From an uncultured Pseudomonadales bacterium (GTDB taxonomy: Bacteria; Pseudomonadota; Gammaproteobacteria; Pseudomonadales; Azotimanducaceae), in contig CAKZWF010000064.1 of assembly GCA_937921865.1 (NCBI GenBank), positions 1-64,000 of the forward strand: a stretch of 64,000 nucleotides of DNA, written 5' to 3'. Shown in pieces: positions 57,149 through 64,000 of this stretch. Made by a program: the position numbers and the translations under genes. The notes beneath the pieces are model-generated. The model had not been told where the DNA came from and did no database searches. It saw only the letters and a program-made list of their open reading frames with translations. Within the stretch, counting starts at the first letter, position 1. Every line of letters starts with the position of its first letter.

Positions 57149-57889
57149 TCAGGCGCCTTTGAACTGTGGCTTGCGCTTTTCAGCAAACGCCCGTCGACCT
57201 TCCGCGCCGTCAGCGCTGGTGCGGACCCCGAGCAGCAGGTCGCGGCTAACCGCCCCGGCTTCGGCCGGGCTCTGATTCAAGGTCGCCAGGGAAAACTCTT
57301 TCAGTGTTTCCACCACCAGAGGCGCTGAATGGCGGAGAATCTCGGCATATTCGAGTGCCGCAGCCAGTTCTTCGCCTTCAGGCACCACCTTGTTGACCAT
57401 GCCTACCTGCAGTGCGCGTTCGGCAGAAAAATCCTGACCGAGCAGCATGAATTCCATCGCGATCTTGTGCGGGATCCGGGCAGCAGCGCTGGCGATCAGA
57501 CCACCGGTAAAGCCCAGCTGGGCTTCCGGGTACTTGAAAACCGTGGTTTGCGATGCCACCACCAGGTCGCACATCTGCACAATCACGTAAGCTCCGCCAA
57601 TACACCAGCCGTGCAGGGCGGCAATGATCGGTTTGCTTACCGGCACGCCAACGGACGGTACGCCCTGCCACATTTCCGCAGGCGGGTCTTTTATGTCTGC
57701 ACCAACGGAAAACGCGCGATCGCCGGCCGCGTGCAGAACGGCGACCCGATCATCGGAAGTCTCCAGCGTCTGCCAGGCTTCGCGTAGACCCTGAATGACC
57801 GCTTCGTTGAGCGAATTCATCTTTTCCGGCCGATTGATGGTAATGATGGCAATGCCATCTCTGGACTCATAGGTGACGACGTCTGACAT
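57149..57889 (-). CDS. enoyl-CoA hydratase/isomerase family protein (first of pair, downstream)
   Basis: The 246-residue crotonase-fold protein has INRPEKMNSLNEAVIQGLREA and FSVGADIKDP. The oxyanion-hole segment IAALHGWCIGGAYVIVQMCDLVVA is also present. One catalytic Glu position is replaced (GFTGGLIASAAARIP in place of the usual LG-xxPGxG with Glu), so hydratase activity is uncertain. It lies 23 bases after another crotonase gene and is probably co-transcribed with it. Confidence 0.87.
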   Translation of the reverse strand: MSDVVTYESRDGIAIITINRPEKMNSLNEAVIQGLREAWQTLETSDDRVAVLHAAGDRAFSVGADIKDPPAEMWQGVPSVGVPVSKPIIAALHGWCIGGAYVIVQMCDLVVASQTTVFKYPEAQLGFTGGLIASAAARIPHKIAMEFMLLGQDFSAERALQVGMVNKVVPEGEELAAALEYAEILRHSAPLVVETLKEFSLATLNQSPAEAGAVSRDLLLGVRTSADGAEGRRAFAEKRKPQFKGA

Positions 57890-57912
57890 GGTTGCGACTC
57901 TCCGCTGATCGG

Positions 57913-58770
57913 CTAGGACTGATCTTTCAGCCAGGTATTGAAGCTGGGCTGACGTTTTTCGTGAAATGCACTGACCCCTTCCCGGGCGTCAGGGTGATGG
58001 TCTGATATGGCTGTTTTGGCGGCGATTTCGTCGAGTGCGGCATGCCAGTCCAGCTCAGCGGCGTTATAGAGTGAACGCTTCAGCAGCCGCATCGACACCT
58101 GCGGTCCATCCGCCAGCTCTTCCGCCAGCGCCATGGTTGCTGCTTCCAGCTGATCGGGTTCGACCACTTCAGTGACCAGACCCAGCGCCAGTGCTTCTTC
58201 GGCGCTGGCGATTTTTTTACGCATCAGAAACTCCAGCGCTTTTGGCAGCCCGAGCATACGTACCAGCAGATATTGACCGCCTTCGTCCGGCAGTAGACCG
58301 AAGCGCAGCGTGGCGCTCCCGAGCCTGGCGGTTGTGGCGGCCAGTCTGAAGTCGCAGCTTAGCGCCAGGGAGAAGCCGGTCTGTATCGCGACGCCGTTTA
58401 TGGCTGCAATGGTCAATTTGTCGATGTTGCGAATACAGGTGTTGAGCTGCTGGGAAATGGTCCGAAGGCCGTTGTAGGTCCCCAGCGCGGAGTCGTGGCC
58501 GGGCGGGATGTCTGGCACCAGCGCGTTGCTGCCCAGTTCAGCAGAGCCATAGGCTTTCAGGTCGTCGCCCGCACAGAACGCCCGACCGCTGCCGGTGAAC
58601 ACCAGCACCCGGACTGCGTTGTCCATCTGCGCCTGGGTCACCGCTTCAATCAGGTCACGCTTGATCCGGGTGGTCATGCCGTTCAGGCGTTCGGGTGTGT
58701 TGAACTGGAACCAGGCAATACCCGGATTCCTCAGGCTCAGCTCAAAGCCGGTAAATTCACCAATGTCCAT
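57913..58770 (-). CDS. enoyl-CoA hydratase/isomerase family protein
   Basis: The 285-residue crotonase-fold protein has FNTPERLNGMTTRIKRDLIEA, FCAGDDLKAYGS and the oxyanion-hole segment IAAINGVAIQTGFSLALSCDFRLA. LRFGLLPDEGGQYLLVRMLG retains an acidic residue near the catalytic position. It is the upstream gene of a two-gene crotonase unit; the substrates are unknown. Confidence 0.9.
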   Translation of the reverse strand: MDIGEFTGFELSLRNPGIAWFQFNTPERLNGMTTRIKRDLIEAVTQAQMDNAVRVLVFTGSGRAFCAGDDLKAYGSAELGSNALVPDIPPGHDSALGTYNGLRTISQQLNTCIRNIDKLTIAAINGVAIQTGFSLALSCDFRLAATTARLGSATLRFGLLPDEGGQYLLVRMLGLPKALEFLMRKKIASAEEALALGLVTEVVEPDQLEAATMALAEELADGPQVSMRLLKRSLYNAAELDWHAALDEIAAKTAISDHHPDAREGVSAFHEKRQPSFNTWLKDQS

Positions 58771-58855
58771 ATTCCCCCTCCCGTGGTTGTGATGTGCTGG
58801 TGTGACGGTGAGTCGATTATGTTTGAATCGTCAGCGGATATCAGGAGGTAAATAC

Positions 58856-59371
58856 GTGAAAGGAATTCCCAGATTGTTAATCGGCCTGCTGGCGGCGGTT
58901 ATGTCGATGAGTCCAGCGCTTGCGGACGAACCTGAGGCTGTGCTCGGATACTGGGCGACGGAAGATTCAATTCTTGAAGTTGCCACCGCCGGTGAGAGTT
59001 TGAGCATGCGGGTCGTTGCGCTGGAAAATCCGGTTTACACCGAAGGTGAAGAACATGGTCCGCCGGGGGCGGTGCGGGTGGATGTAAACAATCCGGACGC
59101 AGCACTTCGCGATCGACCGATCCTCGGGCTCGAATTGCTCAGTGACTATGCGTTCAGCAAAGACCGCTGGGGTGGGAAAATTTATGATCCGCAGTCCGGC
59201 AAGCTCTACTCTTCGACCATGTGGTTAGAGGATGGATCGCTGCAGATGCGTGGCTATATCGGGGTGTCCTTTCTGGGTAGAACTCAGACCTTTGCACCGG
59301 TAGCCGACTGCGGTCCGAAAATTGTGGCTCTGCTTCGAGCGACCAGCTTCGCCCAAGCCAGCTGCGATTGA
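58856..59371 (+). CDS. DUF2147 domain-containing protein
   Basis: The 171-residue protein starts at a GTG seven bases after a strong AGGAGG. It has a signal peptide ending in SPALA and then the DUF2147 pattern: VLGYWATEDSILEV, RPILGLELLSDYAF, GGKIYDPQSGKLYSSTMWLED and LQMRGYIGVSFLGRTQTF. Family members are periplasmic beta-barrel-like proteins of unknown function. The stop overlaps the start of the next gene. Confidence 0.88.
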   Translation: MKGIPRLLIGLLAAVMSMSPALADEPEAVLGYWATEDSILEVATAGESLSMRVVALENPVYTEGEEHGPPGAVRVDVNNPDAALRDRPILGLELLSDYAFSKDRWGGKIYDPQSGKLYSSTMWLEDGSLQMRGYIGVSFLGRTQTFAPVADCGPKIVALLRATSFAQASCD

Positions 59372-60663
59372 TGCGACATCTGTTAACGCTGCTGAAAGTG
59401 CTGAGCCTGACTGCAGTGGTTGCTGCACTCTGGGCTGGCCTCGTGGTGACGGCGACCCTGCAGGGTTGGTTCCGCCCGGCAATAGCGCCAGCTGGGGACA
59501 GCGGCGCTTTTGCAAGCGCAGCGATTGCGATGCTCGATACGCAGAATGTTGGCAATGTTGCTTATCAGCTGCTGGAAGATGGCAAAGTTGTCAGTGAGCA
59601 TTATCTGTCGATCGGCACGCCGGTTGATGCGGACACCTTGTTTCAGGTGGCTTCGCTCAGCAAGTGGATCACCGCCTGGGGCGTTATGACACTGGTGGAC
59701 TCCGGCCGACTCGATCTCGACAAGCCGGTGGACGACTACCTGGAGCGCTGGCAGCTGCCGTTGGGTAGTCATGACAATCAACTGGTAACACCCCGGCTCC
59801 TGCTCAGTCATCGTGCCGGTCTGATTGACGGACTTGGCTACGCGGGATATCTGCCGGGAGAGCCTGTGCAGCCGTTGACCGAGTCTTTGACCCAGGCTGC
59901 AGACGCATCACCCGGCGCCGGTGGACGCACCGTCGTTGGCATTGAACCCGGAACCACGTTCGCATACTCAGGTGGCGGGTATACGTTGTTGCAGCTGCTG
60001 ATTGAAGAAGTCTCCGGCCAGTCTTTTTCCGACTATATGACAGCAACGGTGTTTGTACCGCTCGGGATGAATCGCAGCACGTTCACGCCTGATCTCGACC
60101 AGCTGGAAAATGTTGCCAGCTTCTATGATCTAGATGGTAGCGAAGCCATTCACTACCGGTTCACCTCACTGGCGGCTACCTCGCTGTACACAACGGCTGC
60201 CGATCTGACCCGGTTGCTGCAGGCACATTTACCCGGACCTCAAGGCGAGACTATTGGTCGCGGAGTGCTCGCTCCTGAGACGCTGGCGCTGATGCGTGAA
60301 CCTCATGCCAGTCAATTTGGTGCAGACATCTGGGGACTTGGAACAATGCTGTTTGCAGCGGACGTGGACGGCAACTGGGTGATTGGCCACGACGGCAGCA
60401 ACGAACCGGCGATCAATACTTCAGCCAGAATTAATCCAGCAACCGGTGATGGCATCGTGGTGCTGGAAACCGGGTCACAGCTGCTGGCCTCGAACCTGGC
60501 CGGAGAGTGGGTGTTCTGGCTGACCGGTGTGCCTGATCTGATCATGATTACCATTGCCAGTGAGGGCATGATCAACACAATACTCGTAGGTTGGCTTGTT
60601 TTGCTGGTGCTCGCCGCAGCAATCTGGCTGCTGCGCCGGCGTAGGAGAGCCCTCAGCGTCTAA
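59371..60663 (+). CDS. serine hydrolase, beta-lactamase family (class C-like)
   Basis: The 430-residue protein has an N-terminal hydrophobic segment and the nucleophile motif SLSK at residues 95-98. The tyrosine motif lies in FAYSGGGYTLLQLLIEEVSG, and an HDGSNEP segment replaces the KTG-type third motif. Two C-terminal hydrophobic helices suggest membrane attachment. Class C-like serine hydrolases act on peptides, esters or wall fragments; beta-lactam hydrolysis is not implied. The ATG overlaps the DUF2147 stop. The last codons lie within a repeat unit. Confidence 0.88.
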   Translation: MRHLLTLLKVLSLTAVVAALWAGLVVTATLQGWFRPAIAPAGDSGAFASAAIAMLDTQNVGNVAYQLLEDGKVVSEHYLSIGTPVDADTLFQVASLSKWITAWGVMTLVDSGRLDLDKPVDDYLERWQLPLGSHDNQLVTPRLLLSHRAGLIDGLGYAGYLPGEPVQPLTESLTQAADASPGAGGRTVVGIEPGTTFAYSGGGYTLLQLLIEEVSGQSFSDYMTATVFVPLGMNRSTFTPDLDQLENVASFYDLDGSEAIHYRFTSLAATSLYTTAADLTRLLQAHLPGPQGETIGRGVLAPETLALMREPHASQFGADIWGLGTMLFAADVDGNWVIGHDGSNEPAINTSARINPATGDGIVVLETGSQLLASNLAGEWVFWLTGVPDLIMITIASEGMINTILVGWLVLLVLAAAIWLLRRRRRALSV

Positions 60664-60720
60664 CAAAGAGCCCTCAGCGGCTAACTAAGAGCCCTCAGCG
60701 GCTTTTATAGAGCCTCAGCT
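60646..60720 (-). repeat. 21-bp tandem repeat, convergent-junction family, locus 3
   Basis: Units of 21 bases start at 60646, 60667 and 60688, with a partial unit at 60709. The plus-strand core AGAGCCCTCAGCGGCT is the inverse of the locus 1 core. Read on the minus strand the units are TTAGmCGCTGAGGGCTCT. The first unit supplies the stop of the beta-lactamase-like gene, and the last runs into the stop of the metallo-beta-lactamase gene. Confidence 0.82.
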
Positions 60721-61398
60721 GCCCATTATGGCTTTCCAGGTCTCGAGGTCGGGCACGCGCAGATAGGTGTTTTGCTCTTTGGTCTCACCCATTGTCGCAT
60801 TAGGCACGTGTCCGTAGTTGTGACCAGGCAGCAGCAGGGTTTCTTCCGGCAGTTCGGACAGCTTCTGCAGGCTGCGGTACATGTCTTCAGAATTCGAACC
60901 AGGCAGGTCGACTCGGCCGCAGCCGTTAATGAACAGGGTGTCGCCGGAGACCAGTGTGTTTTTTATGCGAAAGCATTGCGACCCGGGTGTGTGGCCGGGC
61001 GTGTGAAGAAATTCGACTTCTACGTCACCCACCGACAGCTTGTCGCCGGATTCGACTCGGATGATGTCGGTTTCAGAAACCCCGGTGACTTTCTTCAGGC
61101 CGTCAGCTTCTTCTTTGTGGGTATAGACTCTGACCGGGTGTGTTTCCAGCAGCTCAGCAATGCCCTCAACTGTATGCCCGCCGTACGCGCCGCCGCAATG
61201 ATCCGGATGATAGTGGGTGATCAGTGCACCGCTGAGAATGTATTCGCGCTCGGCAAGATGTTTCAGCAGTCCATCCACATCCCAGGCCGGGTCAACGACA
61301 ACTACCTCGCGCGTTGTCCTTGAGCCGACAAGGTAGGTGAAGTTCTGCATCGGACCGATCTCAATCTGTTCGATGATGAGTTCCTGCTCGTTGTTCAC
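60715..61398 (-). CDS. metallo-beta-lactamase fold hydrolase
   Basis: The 227-residue protein has the zinc motif THYHPDHCGG, followed by EFLHTPGHTPGSQCFRI, LVSGDTLFINGCGR and LLPGHNYG, which supply the remaining ligands. It resembles glyoxalase II and persulfide dioxygenase-like hydrolases. The N terminus (EQIEIGPMQNFTYLVGS) is typical. Which thioester or persulfide it acts on cannot be decided here. It overlaps the upstream metallophosphoesterase gene by four bases. Confidence 0.9.
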   Translation of the reverse strand: MNNEQELIIEQIEIGPMQNFTYLVGSRTTREVVVVDPAWDVDGLLKHLAEREYILSGALITHYHPDHCGGAYGGHTVEGIAELLETHPVRVYTHKEEADGLKKVTGVSETDIIRVESGDKLSVGDVEVEFLHTPGHTPGSQCFRIKNTLVSGDTLFINGCGRVDLPGSNSEDMYRSLQKLSELPEETLLLPGHNYGHVPNATMGETKEQNTYLRVPDLETWKAIMGS

Positions 61399-62501
61399 TG
61401 TGGGCTCCTGTGTTCGCTGGGATTCGCGCTCGCCTGCAGACAGATCATACTGATCTCGCAGCGTGATCCCAATCGCAGCACCGGACCCCAGGTGCCGGTG
61501 CCGGGAGAAACGTACAGAATCATCTGGCCAATCTGATAGCGGCCGAGGATGCGTGGAAAGATCCGCCTCACCAGCAGATTGAACGGCAGAATCTGGCCGT
61601 TGTGGGTATGCCCGCAGAGCATCAGTTGAGCACCCCAGGCATCAGCGGCTTCAGCGCCATCCGGGCGGTGGTAGAGGAGGATCCGGTATCTGTCAGCCAG
61701 TGGCTGGAGGTTGCTCAGATGTTTTGGCACCTGATCCCGGGCGTCGGCGTCATCAATACCGATGATCTGCAGGTCCCCTGCGACGATGGATTCGTTGCGC
61801 AGCACGGTAATGCCCAGATTGCGCAGCCGCTGGCAGATGGCTTCCAAGTCGACGTAGCGTTCATGGTTGCCGATGATAAAGGTCGCTGGCGCATTGAAGG
61901 TGCCGAGGCAGGCCAGTTCGCTCTCGGTGATGCCGCGAAAGTCGATCAGATCGCCGGTGATCAGCACATGATCAGGCTTTGCTTCGTTGACTGTAGCGAC
62001 CACGCGACGCAGGAACCCGGGCTGTCGTGAGCCGATGTGGACGTCACTGACTTGAGCGAGTCGCAGGCCAACGACACTCTGAGGAGCCGTCGGGGGAACC
62101 TCGATATCAACGTCTGCGGTGGTCAGTCGCTGCGCGTTGTACATTGCATACAGTGCCAGCACGGCCACGATCAGACACAGCAGCCCTCCCCACAGTCTGG
62201 GAGTCAGTGGCAGCACGAGGTGCGCGATCTCCCAGCAGACGACTACCGTGAATGCCAGAAAGCACACTCCCAGCCAGGTGAGCGCGATCGCAGAGAGACT
62301 GCGTCCAATGGTTCCCGGGATTGCTTCTGCGGCCATGCGCAACGCTAATGGCCCGACCATGACGATCAGCAGGATCGTCGTGCCCGGCGGTGGCAGCAGC
62401 AGATACCAGATGCGCAGCACCGGATAAACCAGCAGTCCGAAGTAAAAAACGCTGATGACTGCAACCGGTGCAACGTAGCGGCGCAGCAGATTGCCTATCA
62501 C
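61395..62501 (-). CDS. membrane-anchored metallophosphoesterase
   Basis: The 368-residue protein has about four N-terminal hydrophobic segments (to residue 120) followed by a calcineurin-like domain with the metal motifs VSDVHIGSR, ITGDLIDFRG, GNHERYVD and CGHTHNGQ. The layout matches YkuE/YaeI-type membrane phosphoesterases, which can act on lipid phosphates such as UDP-diacylglucosamine. The true substrate is unknown. It follows the mannose isomerase-like gene by 13 bases. Confidence 0.9.
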   Translation of the reverse strand: MIGNLLRRYVAPVAVISVFYFGLLVYPVLRIWYLLLPPPGTTILLIVMVGPLALRMAAEAIPGTIGRSLSAIALTWLGVCFLAFTVVVCWEIAHLVLPLTPRLWGGLLCLIVAVLALYAMYNAQRLTTADVDIEVPPTAPQSVVGLRLAQVSDVHIGSRQPGFLRRVVATVNEAKPDHVLITGDLIDFRGITESELACLGTFNAPATFIIGNHERYVDLEAICQRLRNLGITVLRNESIVAGDLQIIGIDDADARDQVPKHLSNLQPLADRYRILLYHRPDGAEAADAWGAQLMLCGHTHNGQILPFNLLVRRIFPRILGRYQIGQMILYVSPGTGTWGPVLRLGSRCEISMICLQASANPSEHRSPQ

Positions 62502-62514
62502 ACTAGTCTGCCTG

Positions 62515-63702
62515 TCATAAGCCTGGTCCTGACAACAGCAGCTGCGCCGGATTCGTTGCGTTGAATGTGACCCGCTGTGCGCTGCCGGGTATGAACGCCG
62601 CTTCGCCTTCAGCCAGTTTCAGAGTGCCGCGCGCGCAATTGATGGTGATGTCGTTGTCTGTGGCGATGCACACAGCGTAAGGCAAGCCTTCGGGCATTGG
62701 CTGGTCGGCGCTGGCGCTGATGCTGATTCTGTGGACGCCGAATTCCTCGAAGCTGGCGACAACCGGGTCCGGGTGCGTGGCTGGCAAAGGTGCAGCTGGC
62801 GGCTCCAGTGACATTTGTGCGATTGCGCGGGCGGAATCCCAGCCGGCCTGGGTCAGAACCGGCTGGCTGGCGTAGATGATCTGGCGTTCATAGCTGGGTG
62901 TCTGGAATTCAAGCACCCGCAGTCCGGGTTGCAGCGAGTGAGGCACACCACTCGGCACAACAATCACATCGCCACGCCGCAGTGCTGTAAGGTTGATAAA
63001 TGACAGCATCTGATCGCGGCTAGCACTGCTGCGTTGTCCTGGTAAGGCTATTTTCCGAAGTTCTTGGCCAAGACCTTGGCCTTCCCGCTGGTAGCTCTCT
63101 ACGGCGGTAAGAAAAGCCAGGCGGAAGGCATCGTCACTGGGGTGCGTGGCGCGCAGGGTCTGGTTCATGCCGAAGCGGATCGCACCAATGCCATCAGGAT
63201 AAACGTGTTTATCGACTTCGGTGACCAGGTAGACTTCCTGTTTGCGCTCATGAATCTCGAAGTACAGTTCGCCTATGACGGGCTCCGGGCGCGAGGTCAG
63301 CTCTTTCAGCAGTACTGGCGGCCGCCGGCCGCAGAGGCGTTGGGGCGCGAGGCTGAGGTAACTGAGCAGTGGCAGCCTGCCGTGCTGCGCCTGAACCGAA
63401 CTTTCCCCTCGGGCTTCGATGCCCGAATACCAGGTTTCATGTCCCCAGGGTTTGCTGACGGTCACCGGTAACAGTTTCAGCGGCTCATCGAGTGGAATTC
63501 GGGTGCCGTCGACGTCAGCGTACAGCCCGCCAGATCCGGCCGGTGAGGCGTGATAACGCACGTCCAGCTGGTCTGATGCTTCCTGCCAGGGACGCGTTAC
63601 GCTCACGCAGGTGTGTGCGTCCGGTTCGCCGCGCTGCAGCGCGGCATCCAGGTAGGCGTCAGAATCCGGATAGGAGAAATCGCTCACAGCGGTGGTTTGC
63701 AA
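62515..63702 (-). CDS. class I mannose-6-phosphate isomerase-like protein
   Basis: The 395-residue protein has the type I phosphomannose isomerase pattern: [19 protein letters not shown] and [35 protein letters not shown] cupin segment [33 protein letters not shown] also carries metal ligand candidates. The C-terminal 100 residues form a second cupin-like barrel. It probably supplies mannose-6-phosphate for surface polysaccharides. It is divergent from the Ada/AlkA gene across 62 bases. Confidence 0.82.
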   Translation of the reverse strand: MQTTAVSDFSYPDSDAYLDAALQRGEPDAHTCVSVTRPWQEASDQLDVRYHASPAGSGGLYADVDGTRIPLDEPLKLLPVTVSKPWGHETWYSGIEARGESSVQAQHGRLPLLSYLSLAPQRLCGRRPPVLLKELTSRPEPVIGELYFEIHERKQEVYLVTEVDKHVYPDGIGAIRFGMNQTLRATHPSDDAFRLAFLTAVESYQREGQGLGQELRKIALPGQRSSASRDQMLSFINLTALRRGDVIVVPSGVPHSLQPGLRVLEFQTPSYERQIIYASQPVLTQAGWDSARAIAQMSLEPPAAPLPATHPDPVVASFEEFGVHRISISASADQPMPEGLPYAVCIATDNDITINCARGTLKLAEGEAAFIPGSAQRVTFNATNPAQLLLSGPGL

Positions 63703-63764
63703 AGCTCCGGGTAATGTCCAGTTTCAGCGAGTTTTTTCGCAGCGGGAATCGTATAGTCGCTGCT

Positions 63765-64000
63765 ATGGAAGCCAGCATGATACCAGCACCCGAGGTCTGC
63801 AGAAGCGCGCGTATGGCCCGTGATCCACGCTTCGACGGTCGGTTTATTGTCGCAGTGCTGACCACCGGAATTTATTGTCGGCCGGTGTGTCCGGCGCGCA
63901 CGCCGGCTGAGGAAAATGTTCGCTACTTTGCGACGCCGGCGAGCGCTCAGGATGCCGGTTACCGGCCCTGCCTGCGCTGTCGCCCGGAAACAGCGCGCCG
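63765..64000 (+). CDS. Ada/AlkA-type DNA repair protein, partial (5' end)
   Basis: The frame is open from the ATG at 63765 to the window edge. It encodes the Ada N-terminal zinc domain: [28 protein letters not shown] then [11 protein letters not shown], with four Cys in the C-x3-C and C-x2-C arrangement. In this family the domain is usually followed by an AraC-type HTH and either an AlkA glycosylase or a methyltransferase; which one lies beyond the window. A second in-frame ATG at 63777 is possible. Confidence 0.9.
   Translation, partial: MEASMIPAPEVCRSARMARDPRFDGRFIVAVLTTGIYCRPVCPARTPAEENVRYFATPASAQDAGYRPCLRCRPETAR

Overview
The window looks like chromosomal DNA of a gammaproteobacterium with a moderately GC-rich genome. 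From memory, the gene order closely follows the Pseudomonas aeruginosa region running from mutY/yggX to gltBD: asmA-mutY-yggX, hisBA, gpmI-envC-ctpA-yibQ, yibN-secB, trmL, ntrBC, glnA, typA, tatABC-hisE-ubiBJE, hslUV-priA, rpmE, ponA-pilMNOPQ-aroKB-damX and gltBD. A Pseudomonadales-like or marine gammaproteobacterial host is therefore likely, but no rRNA is present to fix the taxon. Most of the window is core genome. No CRISPR array, insertion sequence or complete prophage is visible.

Layout. 1-800: end of an AT-richer segment with an orphan lipoprotein, a partial copy of the tRNA-Phe 3' end and the intact tRNA-Phe gene. 900-4650 (minus): asmA-mutY-yggX-aminoglycoside phosphotransferase-like operon. 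4750-7700: small DUF6316-like gene, secreted nuclease, hypothetical gene and hisBA. 7600-12540 (minus): gpmI-envC-ctpA-yibQ. 12660-14500: yibN-secB, trmL and a truncated mshI fragment. 14570-19560 (minus): nitrogen regulation (glnA, DUF4124 gene, ntrB, ntrC) with a clear sigma-54 promoter and NtrC boxes. 19830-21150 (minus): PP-loop sulfurtransferase and TusA-like pair. 21170-24850 (plus): typA, dtd, a candidate small RNA and two YeeE/YedE-type membrane proteins. 24870-35110 (minus): twelve co-directional genes, priA-SPOR-hslV-hslU-DUF971-ubiE-ubiJ-ubiB-hisE-tatA-tatB-tatC. 35130-37210 (plus): rpmE and an M48 protease. 37319-39895 (minus): PBP1a. 40000-48430 (plus): pilMNOPQ-aroK-aroB-damX. 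48430-55570 (minus): gltBD and a GNAT protein. 55650-64000: Nudix, mdh, two enoyl-CoA hydratases, DUF2147, beta-lactamase-like hydrolase, metallo-beta-lactamase, metallophosphoesterase, mannose isomerase-like gene and the start of an Ada/AlkA gene.

Themes. Nitrogen assimilation is represented at both ends of the GS-GOGAT cycle (glnA and gltBD) together with its regulator NtrBC. Sulfur handling recurs: a TusA-like protein coupled to a PP-loop enzyme, YeeE/YedE-type transporter halves and a metallo-beta-lactamase. Envelope and division genes are frequent: EnvC, PBP1a, DamX, a SPOR protein, Tat and type IV pilus assembly.

The least explained structures are a family of short degenerate tandem repeats (core TAGmCGCTGmrGGCTCT) found in three convergent gene junctions, where repeat units contribute gene stop codons; the PP-loop/TusA pair at the usual position of thiI; and a candidate small RNA downstream of dtd.
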